NCBI GenBank assembly: GCA_011799875.1
Contig: CM022303.1
Coordinates: forward strand, 298,728,362 to 298,792,361
Source of the DNA: Thinopyrum elongatum
Lineage: Eukaryota; Streptophyta; Magnoliopsida; Poales; Poaceae
DNA: 64,000 nt
Direction: 5' to 3'
Part shown: positions 1 through 13,900 of the stretch, one piece after another
Layout of the letters: every line of letters starts with the position of its first letter
How positions within the stretch are numbered: the first letter of the stretch is position 1
The notes under the pieces: model-generated
Told to the model about the DNA's origin: nothing
Seen by the model: only the letters and a program-made list of their open reading frames with translations
Databases searched by the model: none
Position numbers and translations under genes: made by a program

Positions 1-1190
1 CCGAACAACATACTTGTAAAATGACGAACTAAAAAGTATAGCTTATGGATAGCTATAGTCAAAATGGCAGTCACATATGACATGCCCCTATAACGCTGCA
101 TTTGAAAAAAAAACAGTAATAGTCAGCGGATCACTGGAAGAAGCCTATTATCATATTACTCCCAGAAAGGTAAATAACAAAATTTCCTGCAGGTTGGTTC
201 ATGAGGTGATATGTCTGTTAAAATGTACTACAACATAAAATTTGAAATATATACAATGCCTTATGTCGCAAAGCCAAAAAACCTTGTGTTACCTTGCATG
301 ACAGGTCTTGACTGTTCCATCAAATATTATCGATACATGAGCAACGTGTAACACTGAACTTAAATTTCCTAAATTACAGACTTCAGTAACCATTTTGAAC
401 AAATGGCAAACAGGCAACGTACTGGTAAATAAACATAATACTCCCTCCGTCCCATAATATAAGAGCATTTTTGACACGCTCTTATATTATGGGACGGAGG
501 GAGTACCATTTATACTCGGCTTTAAAGAACAAAGAAAGTATCCGCTGGGAAAAATATACTTACAGACCTTTTGAGTGTGCATTTCAGGCGCAACACTACA
601 TATCATTTCATTGATAAGTGATAACACTATGCAATATTTTAGAACAGTTCACCACATTATCTTGTTTCCAATTCAGCATAATATAGGGCGAATTGATGAT
701 GGTTTCCTTCTAATATTATGATAATAATACTACTTTCCATGTCCATCTTAAATTTGAGCTAGTAAGAACCTGAAAGTGATATTATTAACTCTACTGCAAA
801 AATAATAACCTTGATAAAAGAAATAAGGCATCTGGCTTGAACAGTCTGGTACATATTCAAAACTCATGCACATTCAGGTAGACAGATGGTCGAGTAATTG
901 GTTCAATATTTCTTTAGATGAAGTGCAAAAAAAAAACATTTGTGCAACTTTTCATTAAACAGAGAAGCAAGTTAAATAGATAAAATAGTTTAAGGCCGCA
1001 CGCCAAACAAAAATACACTCATCACAGCACACACAACACACACACAAAGCCTAATATCACGGCGGCTCATGCAACATATGATGGTAAGCATGACATCAAC
1101 GCTCAGCCTCCAATTTTATGCTGTTTGCCACCATATACAAAAAGTAGAAAACCATTTCACGAATATAACTGCTAAAATTAATTTTTGCAG
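1..1190. other. Probable intron or upstream sequence of the MAP65-like gene; no exon recognised
   Basis: AT-rich sequence holding the Stowaway MITE at 441-503. One short open stretch at about 120-167, ending at a GTAAAT, is open but matches nothing I know, so I do not call it an exon. Nothing else is seen. Confidence 0.4.
441..503. mobile_element. Stowaway MITE (63 bp)
   Basis: Near-perfect hairpin whose arms read CTCCCTCCGTCCCATAATAT and its complement, flanked on both sides by TA, the Stowaway/Mariner target duplication. It has no coding capacity. It lies upstream of the MAP65-like exons, probably in an intron. Confidence 0.9.
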
Positions 1191-1700
1191 CTTCCCCTTT
1201 TGGAAATGCTGAAACAGTACATGTTAACACTGAAGGAAAAGGAAGAAGAGAGATGCAGGCAACGGGTGAGTAGCTATTGCTCAATCGGTGTTACAGGGAG
1301 TTGCCTAATATGGCTCATAACTGTGTTAACGTTTCACTAAGATTAGAAAACTATCACCAGTCAGGTTGATAAATTCTCTTTACAGGAGAATAAAAAGGTA
1401 CAGACTCAACTTGTAAAGAGGAATGAAAATTCATTTATATCAAGGCCCAACACAGGCTGCAGTCGTCCATCCAGCAGAGGCTTCAATACCAGCCATCGCT
1501 CTACCTCCTTTTCAAGCCACAGAGTTTCTTCTGTAGATCAACAACCTATTTCAGATAACTCAGCTGAAAAAGATATGCATATAAGAAAAGTTAGGGACAG
1601 AAGTATGCAGAGTAAGGTGGGGAATAACAGAAGCTGTACAGTCCATGATGAAGATAAAACATCAGGGGTCTCCACAAAACAAGGCCTTTCATCAATTTAA
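1191..1700 (+). CDS. MAP65-like microtubule-associated protein, 3' end (last two exons)
   Basis: Two exons on the + strand, 1191-1265 (25 codons) and 1386-1700 (104 codons plus TAA), joined in frame by a GT-AG intron. The first begins LPLLEMLKQYMLTLKEKEEE, and the junction continues RCRQRENKKVQTQ. This resembles the end of the MAP65/Ase1/PRC1 domain (a VPLL-ML-EY block followed by EKEEE and an E-KK-Q helix). The rest is a Ser/Arg-rich, disordered-looking tail, as in MAP65 C-termini, which are variable and regulate microtubule binding. MAP65 proteins cross-link antiparallel microtubules in the spindle midzone, phragmoplast and cortex. The acceptor at 1190 (ATTTTTGCAG) and the donor GGTGAG are good. 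No upstream exon was recognised in 1-1190, so the gene either continues left of the window or this is a remnant. The family call rests on a short conserved segment; the reading frame itself is solid. Confidence 0.72.
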
Positions 1701-1935
1701 TTATCCCTTTCTTTCTGGTCTCATTAGATGTGAAATTAACAATACTACTCAAAGCTATTGCAGAAGTGAATCAGTAGATTCATATGTATTGATACAACAT
1801 TCATGTATTTATTATTATATCACTGAGTAAACCTCTGCTCCTTTAACCGTCTGTGTGCAAGCTCTCAAGAATGCAAGAAGCACAAAATAGGTGACTTACA
1901 ATTAGTGCAATCATCGCACAATTTCTGGCAGCATA
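1701..1935. other. Tail-to-tail intergenic interval (235 bp)
   Basis: This is the space between the stop codons of the + strand MAP65-like gene and the minus-strand WD40 gene. Both 3' UTRs must lie in or across it, so the transcripts probably overlap. No coding exon is seen here. Confidence 0.6.
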
Positions 1936-4900
1936 TTAATCAGTTCCAGGCAGAGGGTACGTAAGACGCCAATTAAGATGTGCACACCCATTTCTATTAT
2001 GATACAAAACCTGCCAAATCAAGCAAGAGCAGTTAAACATAAGAAACGAGGCAAACAGTCACCCTTTTACCAGAAACAACAGGATGAAATACAGGAAGTT
2101 GCGTGCCAACTTCTTATTATATTTTTTTCTGTGGTTGCAGACACACTAAACCACCCCCATCCATGCATTATAACACCCATCGAAGGGAACTGACTAAAAT
2201 GTCAAACAGAAACTCACAACTTTTTGGTCACTTCCTCCTGTGGAGATGTATTCATCATTGGGGGCTACAGCAACCTGGAATTTGTTTCATGAAAAACTTG
2301 AAACATCAGAAAAGTTTGCTGAAGGACCAGCAGTAGAAAATATTGGAGCACATGATGCTTACAGCGTTGGCACATCGATTATGAGTGACGATATGTCTGA
2401 CACAGGGCTTGCCTAGAGTAACATCCCACATTCCAACGCTGCAGGTCAATCAGTTGAGCACATTTTACAAGAATAACAGAAGTATAATGATCATATTCAT
2501 TGACTTATTTTTACTCACCTGCCATCACCGCTTGCAGTAACAAGGACAGGTTGATTATGCAACCACTGTGTGGCGTTTACCCCCTGATCACCCTCGTCGA
2601 CATGACTGTAACAATGACAACAGTTTTTGTCAAAACACAATGTAGTTCCGGAAAAAAGAACTATATACAAGCCACCGAGTGATACCAAACGAGATGTACA
2701 ATAAATATAGGATGAACTTTATGGCCAACCATAGTCAGCTAATTATCCATGCCGAAGTATGGTGAGCGGTCTATCGCTGTGACTTACTACCTCCGTCCTG
2801 GTTTATTGGTCCCCTTTGTATTTTGTGCCAAATTTTGACCTTAGATTTAACTAACAAAATGTTAATGCATGTCATAAAAAATTATATCGTTAGATTCCAA
2901 TGATATATTTTTTTATGACATGCATTAACATTTTGTTAGTTAAATCTAAGGTCAAAATTTGGCACAAAATACAAAGGGGACCAATAAACCAGGATGCAGG
3001 TAGTACCTTGCATTTTATCAGCTAATTACGCATTCATCTATATTCAGGTTATGCTGCTAGAAAGGCGGTAACATGGTAGACTACTAGTCACAAGAGTGCG
3101 TACATACTAATGTACTGGATTACTACCACAATTAGTAATTAAGATTAAGTTTCTGTTTAGCTATCTCCAAATCTTCATGGCAATGCCAGTGCCCATTTGT
3201 ATTTTGCGACAATAATTAGCACCTTCTGTGCTATTAAATCAGCCAATACATATGGAGCTGTGAACACAGGCAAGAAATTTCAATGCTGGACTATGTATCT
3301 TCAGCAACTGGAGCAGCACAATGTGAAATTTTACTACAGAAAAAAGATGTTCATCCATACAAATACATTCTTGTATTGTGGAGTTAGCATTTCTTGTGCA
3401 AAGTCACAAATTTTTCATCACTGGACAGAATAAAACAGAAGAGAATGATGTGTCATGTAGGTTGATAGAGTATGCCAGATTACTTTGAAACAGTAAATCA
3501 CGGATCGAGTCAAAAACTACTGTCAACTTCAGAAAACAAATGAGTCCCAGTTAGCTCACCAACAAAGATCATAAATAACCACAAACATTTCTGAAAACAA
3601 GAAATCATTAGCTACAACAATGCCAAACTTATATTTAATGCAATTACCCTGGTAGTTGGCTCGTATATTCTGCAGTTGGCATCTGCTTGCCATGGCTCAA
3701 GCAATGTAAAGGCCGGAAAAAACGCATGTCTTTGCTTCGCAAAACATCCCTGGTGTGACTTAGTGGAACTAGTCTTGTATCCCAAACCAAAGTGTTATTT
3801 GATGTGCTAGAGGCAGAAAAATAGGTACCACAGTTGCTAAATGAAACAGATGTAACCTGTTGAGCACCAATACAGTAATTATTAGTTCTTATGGAAGAAA
3901 CATGTTAGTATCATTCAAATAGGCAGAATGGAAGCTTGAAGAAAAAAAATCCACCAAGAAGACACAGGAAGCTTAAAGAAAATATCACTTTCAGCAATAC
4001 AGATGCATCCGTAATCCTTAGACGAGAACCAATAAGACATGACATAATTTACAAATGATCCGTGCAAACTCCACCCAAAAATTTCAGATTCTACTAACTG
4101 TGGCAGATTAATGGACACAATAAGCCCCAAAGAACAAGGAACTGTTTCAATACTTAGAGCTATATGCTCTCGAAAAGAGCTATGGTATGTGCCCTCAAAT
4201 GAACAACAACAAGTTGAGGTAGGCTAGAGTTGAAAGTTGAAAGCCATAAGATATCGAAACCAAGTCAATTGAGCGATTGGGAAGTTTGAAACAAATTCTA
4301 CACTAATGTTGACTGAAGTTGCACATCCCTTCCTTCCACTCCATTGAATAGGCATCCAAGAGGAAATGGGGCTCAATATTTACAGGGGGGCTGATGACAG
4401 CTTCCAGATAAGGGAGAATGTTAAGGCACACCAATCATTTCGTGTTTGAGTTACAAGGTAAGGGTGATGCACTGATGCCAGCTTTGGTCAAAGTACAAAC
4501 AGCAAACACTGGTACCCATGAGTAAACCCAGGAAATTATAATTAAAAGTGTCTAAGAACTACACTAACACAAAACAACCAGTATGTCTGGTAACTGATGG
4601 AAAGCATTAAGAATACTACCTCAGAACCAGACCCCACCGATAAATGATTAATTGCAGAACAAGCACGGATGTCAAATAAACCAATAGTCCCATCACCAGA
4701 ACCTGCTATTGGAGGAGGCAACCATAACCCCAGTGTTAGCTTGGCTGCAATAGAGAGATACTATACACAGCAGAGAAGGAACATAACCTGTAATGATAGT
4801 GTTGCCAGCAGGATTGATTTTAAGGGAAGTTATATACTGTGAATGAAACGTGTTAGTGTTCTGCTCAGTGTTCACTTCTACAACTTTCGGTAAGAAACTT

Positions 4901-7900
4901 TAAAAAAAATGATATATACCGAATCGCTTGCAGAGAAAGATAAGTAAGATTCTGGAGACTCAATATCCCATAGTTGTACCACAGCTGAGCCACCATAATC
5001 ACAGTCACTTCCACATGCCAGAAGATTCTCACTACAGAACTCCATTGTATCAATCGAAGGATACACCATATCCTGTGACCTGCATCAGCAAAGAATTTGA
5101 TAAGGTTTACATCTATGACAAGATGAATAAGAATTATGGGGACGCACAGGCGTAGGAGGAAACTGGCAACATAAAACCTCTAAATATGTGAACTAGGGAA
5201 CACTAAGGGTGTGTTTGGTTCTCTAGCTAAACATGCCCAGCCAGGCAATAGGATTCTAGCTCATCCAAGGCATAGCTCATACGAGCAAGGCTACTTGTTT
5301 GGTTTATTGCCTAGCCTCCACTAAACCACAATCATAGCGGCAGTTACATGCTTAATAGGCTTGTGCTCAATTCTTGCCGATGGAGGCGAGCCAAATCGGC
5401 TCTCCTGTCCGGGCATGGACTTTCTAGCTCATGCAGGCTAGTTTGCTAGACAAAGCTAGCTTTTTTCTACTCCACCAAACAGCCATCCTGGCTGGGCGAG
5501 GCTAGAGTCAGGCTTGCTTGAGATCCAAACGCACCCTAAGCTTTGCACTATCTGACCCAAAAATTAAAAGAAAACATGGTTAAGCGAATATGCTTTGCAC
5601 TTAATATGTGGGTATCATGTGCACAAGCCACAAGGGAGTGCTACTGACAGAACAAGAGCTGCGCATTTAATGAACAACAACAACTAAGCCAGTCCCAAAC
5701 AAGTTGGGGTAGGCTAGAGCTGAAACCCATAAGATCTCAAAACCAACACATTGTTCTGGCACATGGATAGCTAACTTCCACGCACCCCTGTCCATGGCTA
5801 GTTCTTTGGTGATTTTCCAGTCCTTCAGATCTCTCTTTGCGTATTTAATGAACGAATAGTAAACATTTTGCAGAAATTGTGCCATACTACCACAGGTACA
5901 TGAAATTGCGAGTGGGTGCATCCAGATCAACAAACTTGTTGGACTGACCATAAAAGATGAAGATCCAAAGGTGGGTTTGGAAATGGTTGACATGGATAGG
6001 ACGTGAGAGTACATGCTGATGTGTCACTGAGGTGGCAATTCCTTCAGTAACCATCTAGTACTCACATGGATGGCCCATTTTTTATCTCTCTTTCTTGGTT
6101 AACAAGTTCGTTCACCCGAAATGCACAGTTTTGTAGTTAATTGACCTAAATGTTCAGTTCCATCGTTCTTTGACCCAGATAGACCCACAATATAAGTTCA
6201 TCTATTTGTGGTGAAATTTCCTAATTAGTTAATTAGGACATGTAAACCCTAGAAAATCCATCTTTAGAATGACAAAGAATCAACTAAATTCTTATTCATT
6301 GGGTTTTACTTATGTTAGCACCTGAACAAAAAACTGTCATAATGCCGATACCTCCTTCATGTATGTTCCTTTAGAAGCTTAGCCTGAGGATATCATTCAT
6401 GTGCCAGGCACAGAGTTCTGGGTCATGGGTACTAGCTAGTAGCTACTACTACCTAACAGATGCATGGGTCAACCGAAACTGATGGAGTAGAAGCTACGAC
6501 ACTTTGGGAGATGAAACGGGAATTAGTTTGCCAAAGATCTAAGCAAATCACTTGTGTGGGCTTCCAATTCCACCTGTCAAAAATCTATTATATCAATGGA
6601 GCAGCCACAACTCAGAAGATATACTAAACGTTGGGACTTCACAAAATGCTAGCAGGAAGTGAGATGTTTCACTGGGGCATGACACAAAACATTACTGGGA
6701 GAAGAAAATTTGCTAGAAGGTGTTCCTCATCAGATGATTCTTGTCTCAGGAGAACAGACAATATGCAGAAATAAAATAAAAACGATGTGGAAGAATTGTG
6801 GAAGAATCCTAACAGGTAATTTTTGGACCAATCTAAATATAGTCCAAACAGGTAATGTTTGGAACTTTTTGGCTGCACAGTACCAGAATGGTGTGCATCT
6901 TGATACTTAGGGACTGGGGAGTATTCCAGAAGAAGAAAGGATCCAGCTTACCTCAGGTTTGAATTCAGATCAGAAGCGAGTTCACCTCTCAGAGCATTCC
7001 ATAGTAGAAGCTTCCCATCACCTTTTGCTCCACTAGTGACAACCAGACCTACAAGTGTACACTATGTTGAAAACTAGAGTAACCAAAGTTAAAGCAGAGA
7101 TGCTCTATAAACAATTTAGAGCAGAACAACAAGTTTGAATAGAGCAAAAACACTACAATGCTTAGGAACCAAAAGGAAAAAACTGTATCCCTGCGATACT
7201 CCTTTGTACTGATTTTCCAAAACACATAGGCAAAGAGGATGCGCAACAAAAGGATACAGTGATATCACTATTATAATGCGAGGAATAACCTATAAAAACA
7301 GACGGGACGTCATGTGAGGGCAGTTCAAATTGTCTAATGTATGGAATTACTTATCAGCACAGATACAGAAAGCGATACCATTGTAGAAGCCCATCTTCTA
7401 CAAGAACTTGAAAATACAAGCAGAACAAACCAAATTGAAGGGGTGCTTCTTTTCCTAATTGTTGATAATACTTTGCTTTGGAAAAATAAATTTAATTGTA
7501 ATTAAACAAAGCTTTATATACAGTTATAGGTCAGACAAAAAAATACAGGAGTTAACATAGGCTCAATCAATTGTAATGGCATGGACACAATCATCAATAC
7601 AGTAGGCAGCACACTTTAGTATCATACATAAAACTAACCATCATATGAAATTGCTTGTTAAAACTTAAGTCATTCAGTCATAGTTTCCTAAGGAAAGTAA
7701 GTGTAAGAAACAATGTGACATATTAAACATACATAAACATATTGCCAGATCTCAGACCTATCCATTAAAGCTCTCAACTCAACTGCAAACAGAGGAAGTG
7801 AAAGAAGACATCTACAAGAAAGAAGGGTATAGGTACACTTATATTAAACACACAGAAATAAAGCTCGTGAGAGTTAACATACAGGATTGCCACTTATTCA

Positions 7901-10900
7901 CTGCCATAGCATTGATTTTTTGAGTATGCCCCACTGAATTTTGGTCATCGCCACCCAGGGTGTAGAGGCAAGAGCCCGTTATGCAGTCCCATACCTATTG
8001 TTTATTTATAAAGAAAAAATAAATTAATATCATTCTGTTCTTATTTGTTGCATTGATTAGTACTCCAGGGTCACCTTCAGTAAATTAGAACCACAAGATA
8101 CAACGCTTGCTCCTTTAACTGCAAATGAGGTTGACTGGATCTGGGAACAATAAAATATAACCAAGTGAAACACTAATAGTAACCGCAGTATAAGGCAAAA
8201 AGAAAGTAAGGCCTGCCAAATACGAGCACAAGGATTAAACACGCATCTTACAATGAGTACTGAGAGTTGAGAGTGGTTAATACTAGCATAGTACTCCCTC
8301 TGTAAAGAAATATAAGTAGTGATCTAAAAGGACTTATATTTCATCTAAAAGGTATTATATTTCTTTACAGAGGGAGCAACATAGTACTGTACTTCTGAAT
8401 TTATTTTATGTAGTCGTAGCATGGTAATGGAAGAAACAGGGTGCACATTTTCTCCTTGTAAGGAACATGCTTGAAAAAGAAAAACGTGACAAACAATTGA
8501 TCACGAAGAATGACAAGTAAATATTGCAGGAAACAGAAGGTTAAGCATGTCACACAACCACTTATTTTGTATTTCTTATGGCGGTGGTCTTAACTCTTGA
8601 GTTATTTTATCCGAGTTAGTAAAGTCTAAAGTATACTGTTCTCCAAGCACAAAAGGACAAAAGAGCTGTTCAAAAATAAGATCCGTTCAACAAAAAAAAG
8701 GACAAACAAGGAAGGCGGAATAAATTCACTAGCGCAGAAGATACTCTATTTATATGTGGGTAGATATAACATAAACGAACTTGTATGGCATACCTCAGTA
8801 TTGTGGCCTCTAAGTTCAATAGCCCTAAGGCGGAATAGATTCACTAGCGCAGAAGATACTCTATTTATATGTGGGTAGATATAACATAAACGAACTTGTA
8901 TGGCATACCTTAGTATTGTGGCCTCTAAGTTGAATAGCCCTCCCAGAAAGAAGATTGAAAAGCAATAATTCATTTGGTGCCTGTATTGATGGAATAATAT
9001 GTTATATGAATCAAAAGAAGGAAATTATCAATTAAAAACTACAAAATACAAATAGGAATCCAAAGAACAACAGGGAGGTATCAAGGCATTTCACAGCAGC
9101 TATAATGCCATGCTTGTTACCAGCCTGCCTCCCAGGGCTCCCCCTCACTACTATAAAATCTTGAGTAGAAAATGCAGTTGTAATCATGAAAGGTACCAAC
9201 CTCATTAGAGCAAGAAACAAGCTGGGGCAACCCTTCTGGGTGAAATTTTACATCAAGAACTTTGCGTACACCTTGCTGAGCCAACACAAAGTAGAGAATT
9301 TAAGAACAGAATGTGTATATTGGTAAAATAAAGAGTAAAGTGCATCATAGGTCCTTCATCTTGTACAGACATGTCGCTTGGGTCTCTGAACTTGATGATT
9401 GCACATCAGGTCTCTAAACTTGTAGAAGTGGGTCAACATAAGCCCAAGCATACTTTGTCAGTAAATAAAGATGAAATGACAACTTAGCTCACAATTTAAC
9501 CATGTGATCACCATTGGGTATCAATTAATATGGTTTGAATTTGACCAAGTTTTCTATCTCGACCCATGATTAAAAAAACACGCCTAGGCAGGCTGGCGCT
9601 TAATTGCACTTATTGTGCGCATAATTGCGCTTTAAGCATGCACTTTGGTCAGAAAAGCGCAAGGCGGTGTCAAAACGCACAATTAACGCTACCACTTTTT
9701 TTCCTTGATCTCAACAGGGTAACTTACACAAGCTTCTGATTGATCTTAGTTAGTAACCGCATGAACCAAAGAGTTCGCATGATCATCACTTGTTAACCAG
9801 ACGTGGTTTGTACCTCTATTGGCACACTTACACAATGGTTCTTGTTTTTTCGGTTCAACTGTCTGTTTGCTTTCAGGCTTCTTAAACTATGTTTGATACT
9901 ACATAAGCTTTGAGCAAGCAAACTGCCAGACATCAGTTCATCACGTTATCAACTACTCCCTCCGTTCCTAAATATAAGTCTTTTTAGAGATTTCAATAGG
10001 GAGTACATACGGATGTATATAGATCACTCATTTTGCTCTGTATGTAGTCCGCATTGGATTCTCTAAAAAGACTTATATTTAGGAACGGAGGGAGTATTTG
10101 AACTTGTACCGAATTGCATTACCAGGCATTTGAGAGATCCATACCCTGTCATGAGGCTGAGCAGAAGGAGCACTTGATGTATAAGCACATGAAGTTGCAT
10201 TCCAAGATAGGTAACTTTTTCTTACAGCTTGTACCGCAGGCCCTTCAAACTGAACTGCGGGTGAATTCCATCCTAAATATTGAAATCAAGAAGAATCTGT
10301 TATGATTTACAAAATGAAAACTAAATATCAGAACACTGCTGAACAACAATATTGTTTAGAGATCAAAACAAACATGCCTTCAAGAAATGGGGTCCATCTT
10401 TCACGGTTCCTTCCAGCATAACCTCCATAAGAACAAACTTGAGACCAGTTGCTACCGATTTCACGCCCCTCTAGGCAGAACAATAGATTTTTCTTTATAG
10501 ATCTCTGTGGAGACGACGGATTAACATGTCCCTTCCATATATTAAAACTTCTCGCACCATCACTATATGAACTAGAATTCTGTTCACGCTCCGACGTTCC
10601 TGAAACATGACTTTTCAGTTGATACGGATCAAAACAACAAATTTGCAATTATAATGACTGTGGATAATGGAAGGCCTTTGGCATGGTATGTTTACAAATT
10701 AAAGAGCAAGCCTACAATCCATAGAATACACAAATGAACAGCCAAAAGGGTGTCTAAGTCCGTAAATTAACTTGTATCGAACAGAACAACAGAGGATCTA
10801 TCCTACCACCAAGAAAAGGGACAAACCTGTTGCAGCTTCACTGTAACACCATGCTGGTGTAACAATGATTGGGTTTCTCTTTCTCTTTTGGCCAAATTCA

Positions 10901-13900
10901 CTCTCCACTACTCCCCCTGCGTTCGGCTGTTCATTGACATAAATCTTTGGCACATCTGCAGGGTTTGATGCGCTTGCAGTAGTTGCCCCTTCTTTTATAC
11001 ATAATATGTTGGTCTCTGGCTTTTGAATATCCATATACAGTGAATCTGTATCTTTAATGCCGACAGTACGACAGTGCTTTAACATCACACTGGTCAATTG
11101 ATTCTGCAAATCTGTCAAACTGAAATGCATGCACGGTTATTTTAGCACACATCATTAATAATGTAGCAAAGAAAGTTAACTGATAACCCTAAGAAGTAAG
11201 AACAGTACAAGAGTTAGGTGCATACAGTTCATATTTGAAGAGAGCTTCTTTCTTTTTGGACAAAGACATATTTTTGTCCTTTATTGGTGTACTGCCACCT
11301 GGAAGTCTGCTTGCACTGACACCTGGAGATCTGTTTGCACTGCCACCTGGAGATATGCTTGCATTGCCACCTGGAAATCCACCTATGGAAAGGCAGAACG
11401 CATATGATCAAGGAGACCAAAAAATTATAATTTCCAGAAAAGATGTAGAATCAATGAAAGTAAAACCTGTCGCCGGAGGTAGAGATTTCGGTAAGGTCGC
11501 CACACTTTCTGGTGGGGCAACTGGAACAGCACTTGGCTGGAATGTGGCTCTAGCCGCAGAAAGTTGTAGAGTCTGTTATTTAAGCATCAATTTTGTAAAG
11601 CTTAGTATCTTCAAGGGAAAAAAGGTTAAGGGGAACAAGAAAAGAACGCAAATCGAGATTATGTAAGGACCATCTAGAATAAGGACAAAATATATATGGA
11701 TCCAACAGCTGCACGGTAGATTGTTTTTTGTTCAAAAGAGGTCAATTGATGTGATCTTGTGAACCACAGTTGCTTGCTTTTTTGTTAAAACCAGTCAATG
11801 TTGTGAACTGTTGGATCTAAGAGCATCTACAGCCGGAATTTGCAAATCCGGCCCCTCAAACGCCTGCGGACGCGCCCGGGCGCATCCGCGGACACTGTCC
11901 AGTCAAGCCTCAAATTTGCCTTCTCACAACCGGACACCTCAATTATCATATCTCAAATCCATACAAACTCATGCAACTACATCGATGCATTACACACATC
12001 GTCCGGCTACTCCATCACTACTAACATGCCATCGGACTACCAAAATTTGGCATGTTTGGCTATGGTGGAGATCATCCACGGCTGCCCATACCCTTCCCGG
12101 CACCCTTGCCGTCCTTCTCGCGGAAGTACCGGTCGAAGACGCAGTAGGGATCGAGCCGGATCTGCTCGTCGCCGGAGCTGTCCTCATCGTCGTTGTCCTC
12201 CTTCTTCTCCTTCTGTGGCAGTCCGGCCATGGCACAGACCGCCCGATTCTGCTCTCGGGCGAGGGCACGCGTGTTCCTCCGCTGCCGTTTCTTCACAAGG
12301 CGGGCGCGGATGGCTTCCTCCTCTGCGGCCGCTCGCGCCGCCGCATCAGCCACCTCCGCCACCGCCATTTCCGCCGCGATACGGGCCTCAGCGGCCCTTA
12401 TCCTCTCCTTACCACGGCGGGCTGCCCGTTCCCGGTGGGACTCATAGTCTGCCCGACCGGTGATGGGGAAGGGGAGATTTTCCGGCTGCTGGGACCGCGA
12501 TGATCCAGCCCTAGAGGACCCGGGAGCCCGTTGAGCCGACGCTATGGAGTCGCACCGGACAGATCCTTCCGTCGGCCGGGCGCTGTCCTCCCGGGAGCGG
12601 CGGAGTGCAATGCGGACCACAATTGCCTCCTCCAACCCGCACGGGATGACACCCCAATCGACGGATCCGGATCCGCTGCCCGCCATGCCGGAGACGGTCG
12701 GAAATCGCCCGAGGTGAGCTCAGGTGGCGGAGTGAGTGGAGGGGAGAGGAGTGTGAAGTGGCTAGGGTTTGGTCCGGCGAGCGGATAGGGACGAATATAT
12801 GTGGGGTCGGGTGGGCCAGCGTGGGCCGGGTCCGACATGGCTGACGCGCCCGGGCACCCCCATATCCGCCCCATATTTGGGCTGGATATGAGGGGTGCCG
12901 GTCAGCCCGGGCGTTTGATGCGTCCGTCTGGGTCGAAATTTCATGACCGGGCGGGCCACCCCCGGCGTTTGAGGAGGGTTTGGGTCGCCCGGCTGTAGAT
13001 GCTCTAAATCCAAACAGACAGCAGCAGCCTCGCCCTCCATCCTCCTAAACACATTTTATCAGTCATCTCTCTCGCGGCCCTCCTTTTCCAACTCCAGCAG
13101 CTACCGCCATCACCTCTATCCCCGCCATGTTGATCACCCGCTGGCTCTCCCTGCTCCCTACAGGTAACCTCCACCCTGAACCTACATCCGAACCTGCACC
13201 GTAACCCAACACACTGTCATCTCCAGAGAGGAAGACGAAATCCGCAGTAAGAATCATTTGAGGAGATCCAACAGTGAGCAAATGGAATGTGATCTCATCC
13301 ATTCTCAAGCAATCGAGAAACAGCCGATCAGAATATTATTTGCAAGGATAGGAAGATGTATTCACAGAATAAACTTACGGAAACAAATAAAAAAACTATG
13401 AGATACTAAAATGAGTATGTTGTATTAAGTACTATTACCTCAAACGATTCCTTGCAAATGCAACTTAACTAGCCAACAGTTCAAACTAGCATAACCACAT
13501 ATAATAACTAATGAAGCAAAGAAGAAGCTGTGTTACTAAAAAAAACTGTGCCTGAGGTAACTGACCGGAAAAAGAAGTATGTGCTGCTTTAGAGGAGGCT
13601 AGGTTCGTTCCCCTGCTGAAATAAGAGCTATAACTGTGCCTGAGGTAACCGACCCGCAATGTTGTATGGCACTGAGTGTTGGGCGACTAAAAGGCAACAT
13701 GTTCAACAGTTAGGTGTAGCGGAGATGCGCATGTTGAGCTGGATGTGTGGTCACACAAGGATTGGGTCCGGAATGATGATATACGGCCATAGGGGACAGA
13801 GTTAAGGTATCACCGATTGAAGAGAAGCTTGTCCAACATCGTCTGAGATGGTTTGGGCATATTCAGTGCAGGCCTCCAGAAGCTCCAGTGCATAGCGAAC

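Noticed and set aside
5667..6014. 115-aa minus-strand ORF
   Set aside because: Only its LINE-derived part (5671-5850) is meaningful; the rest is intron read by chance.
9340..9700. Possible further MITE starting AGTGCATCATAGGTCC, and a GCGC-rich palindromic patch at 9575-9690
   Set aside because: No matching inverted end or target duplication could be found by eye.
11811..12998. Many long ORFs on both strands in 11.8-13.0 kb
   Set aside because: They lie in the GC-rich Harbinger-like element, where stop codons are rare. Only the minus-strand ORF at 12686-12072 was kept, at low confidence.
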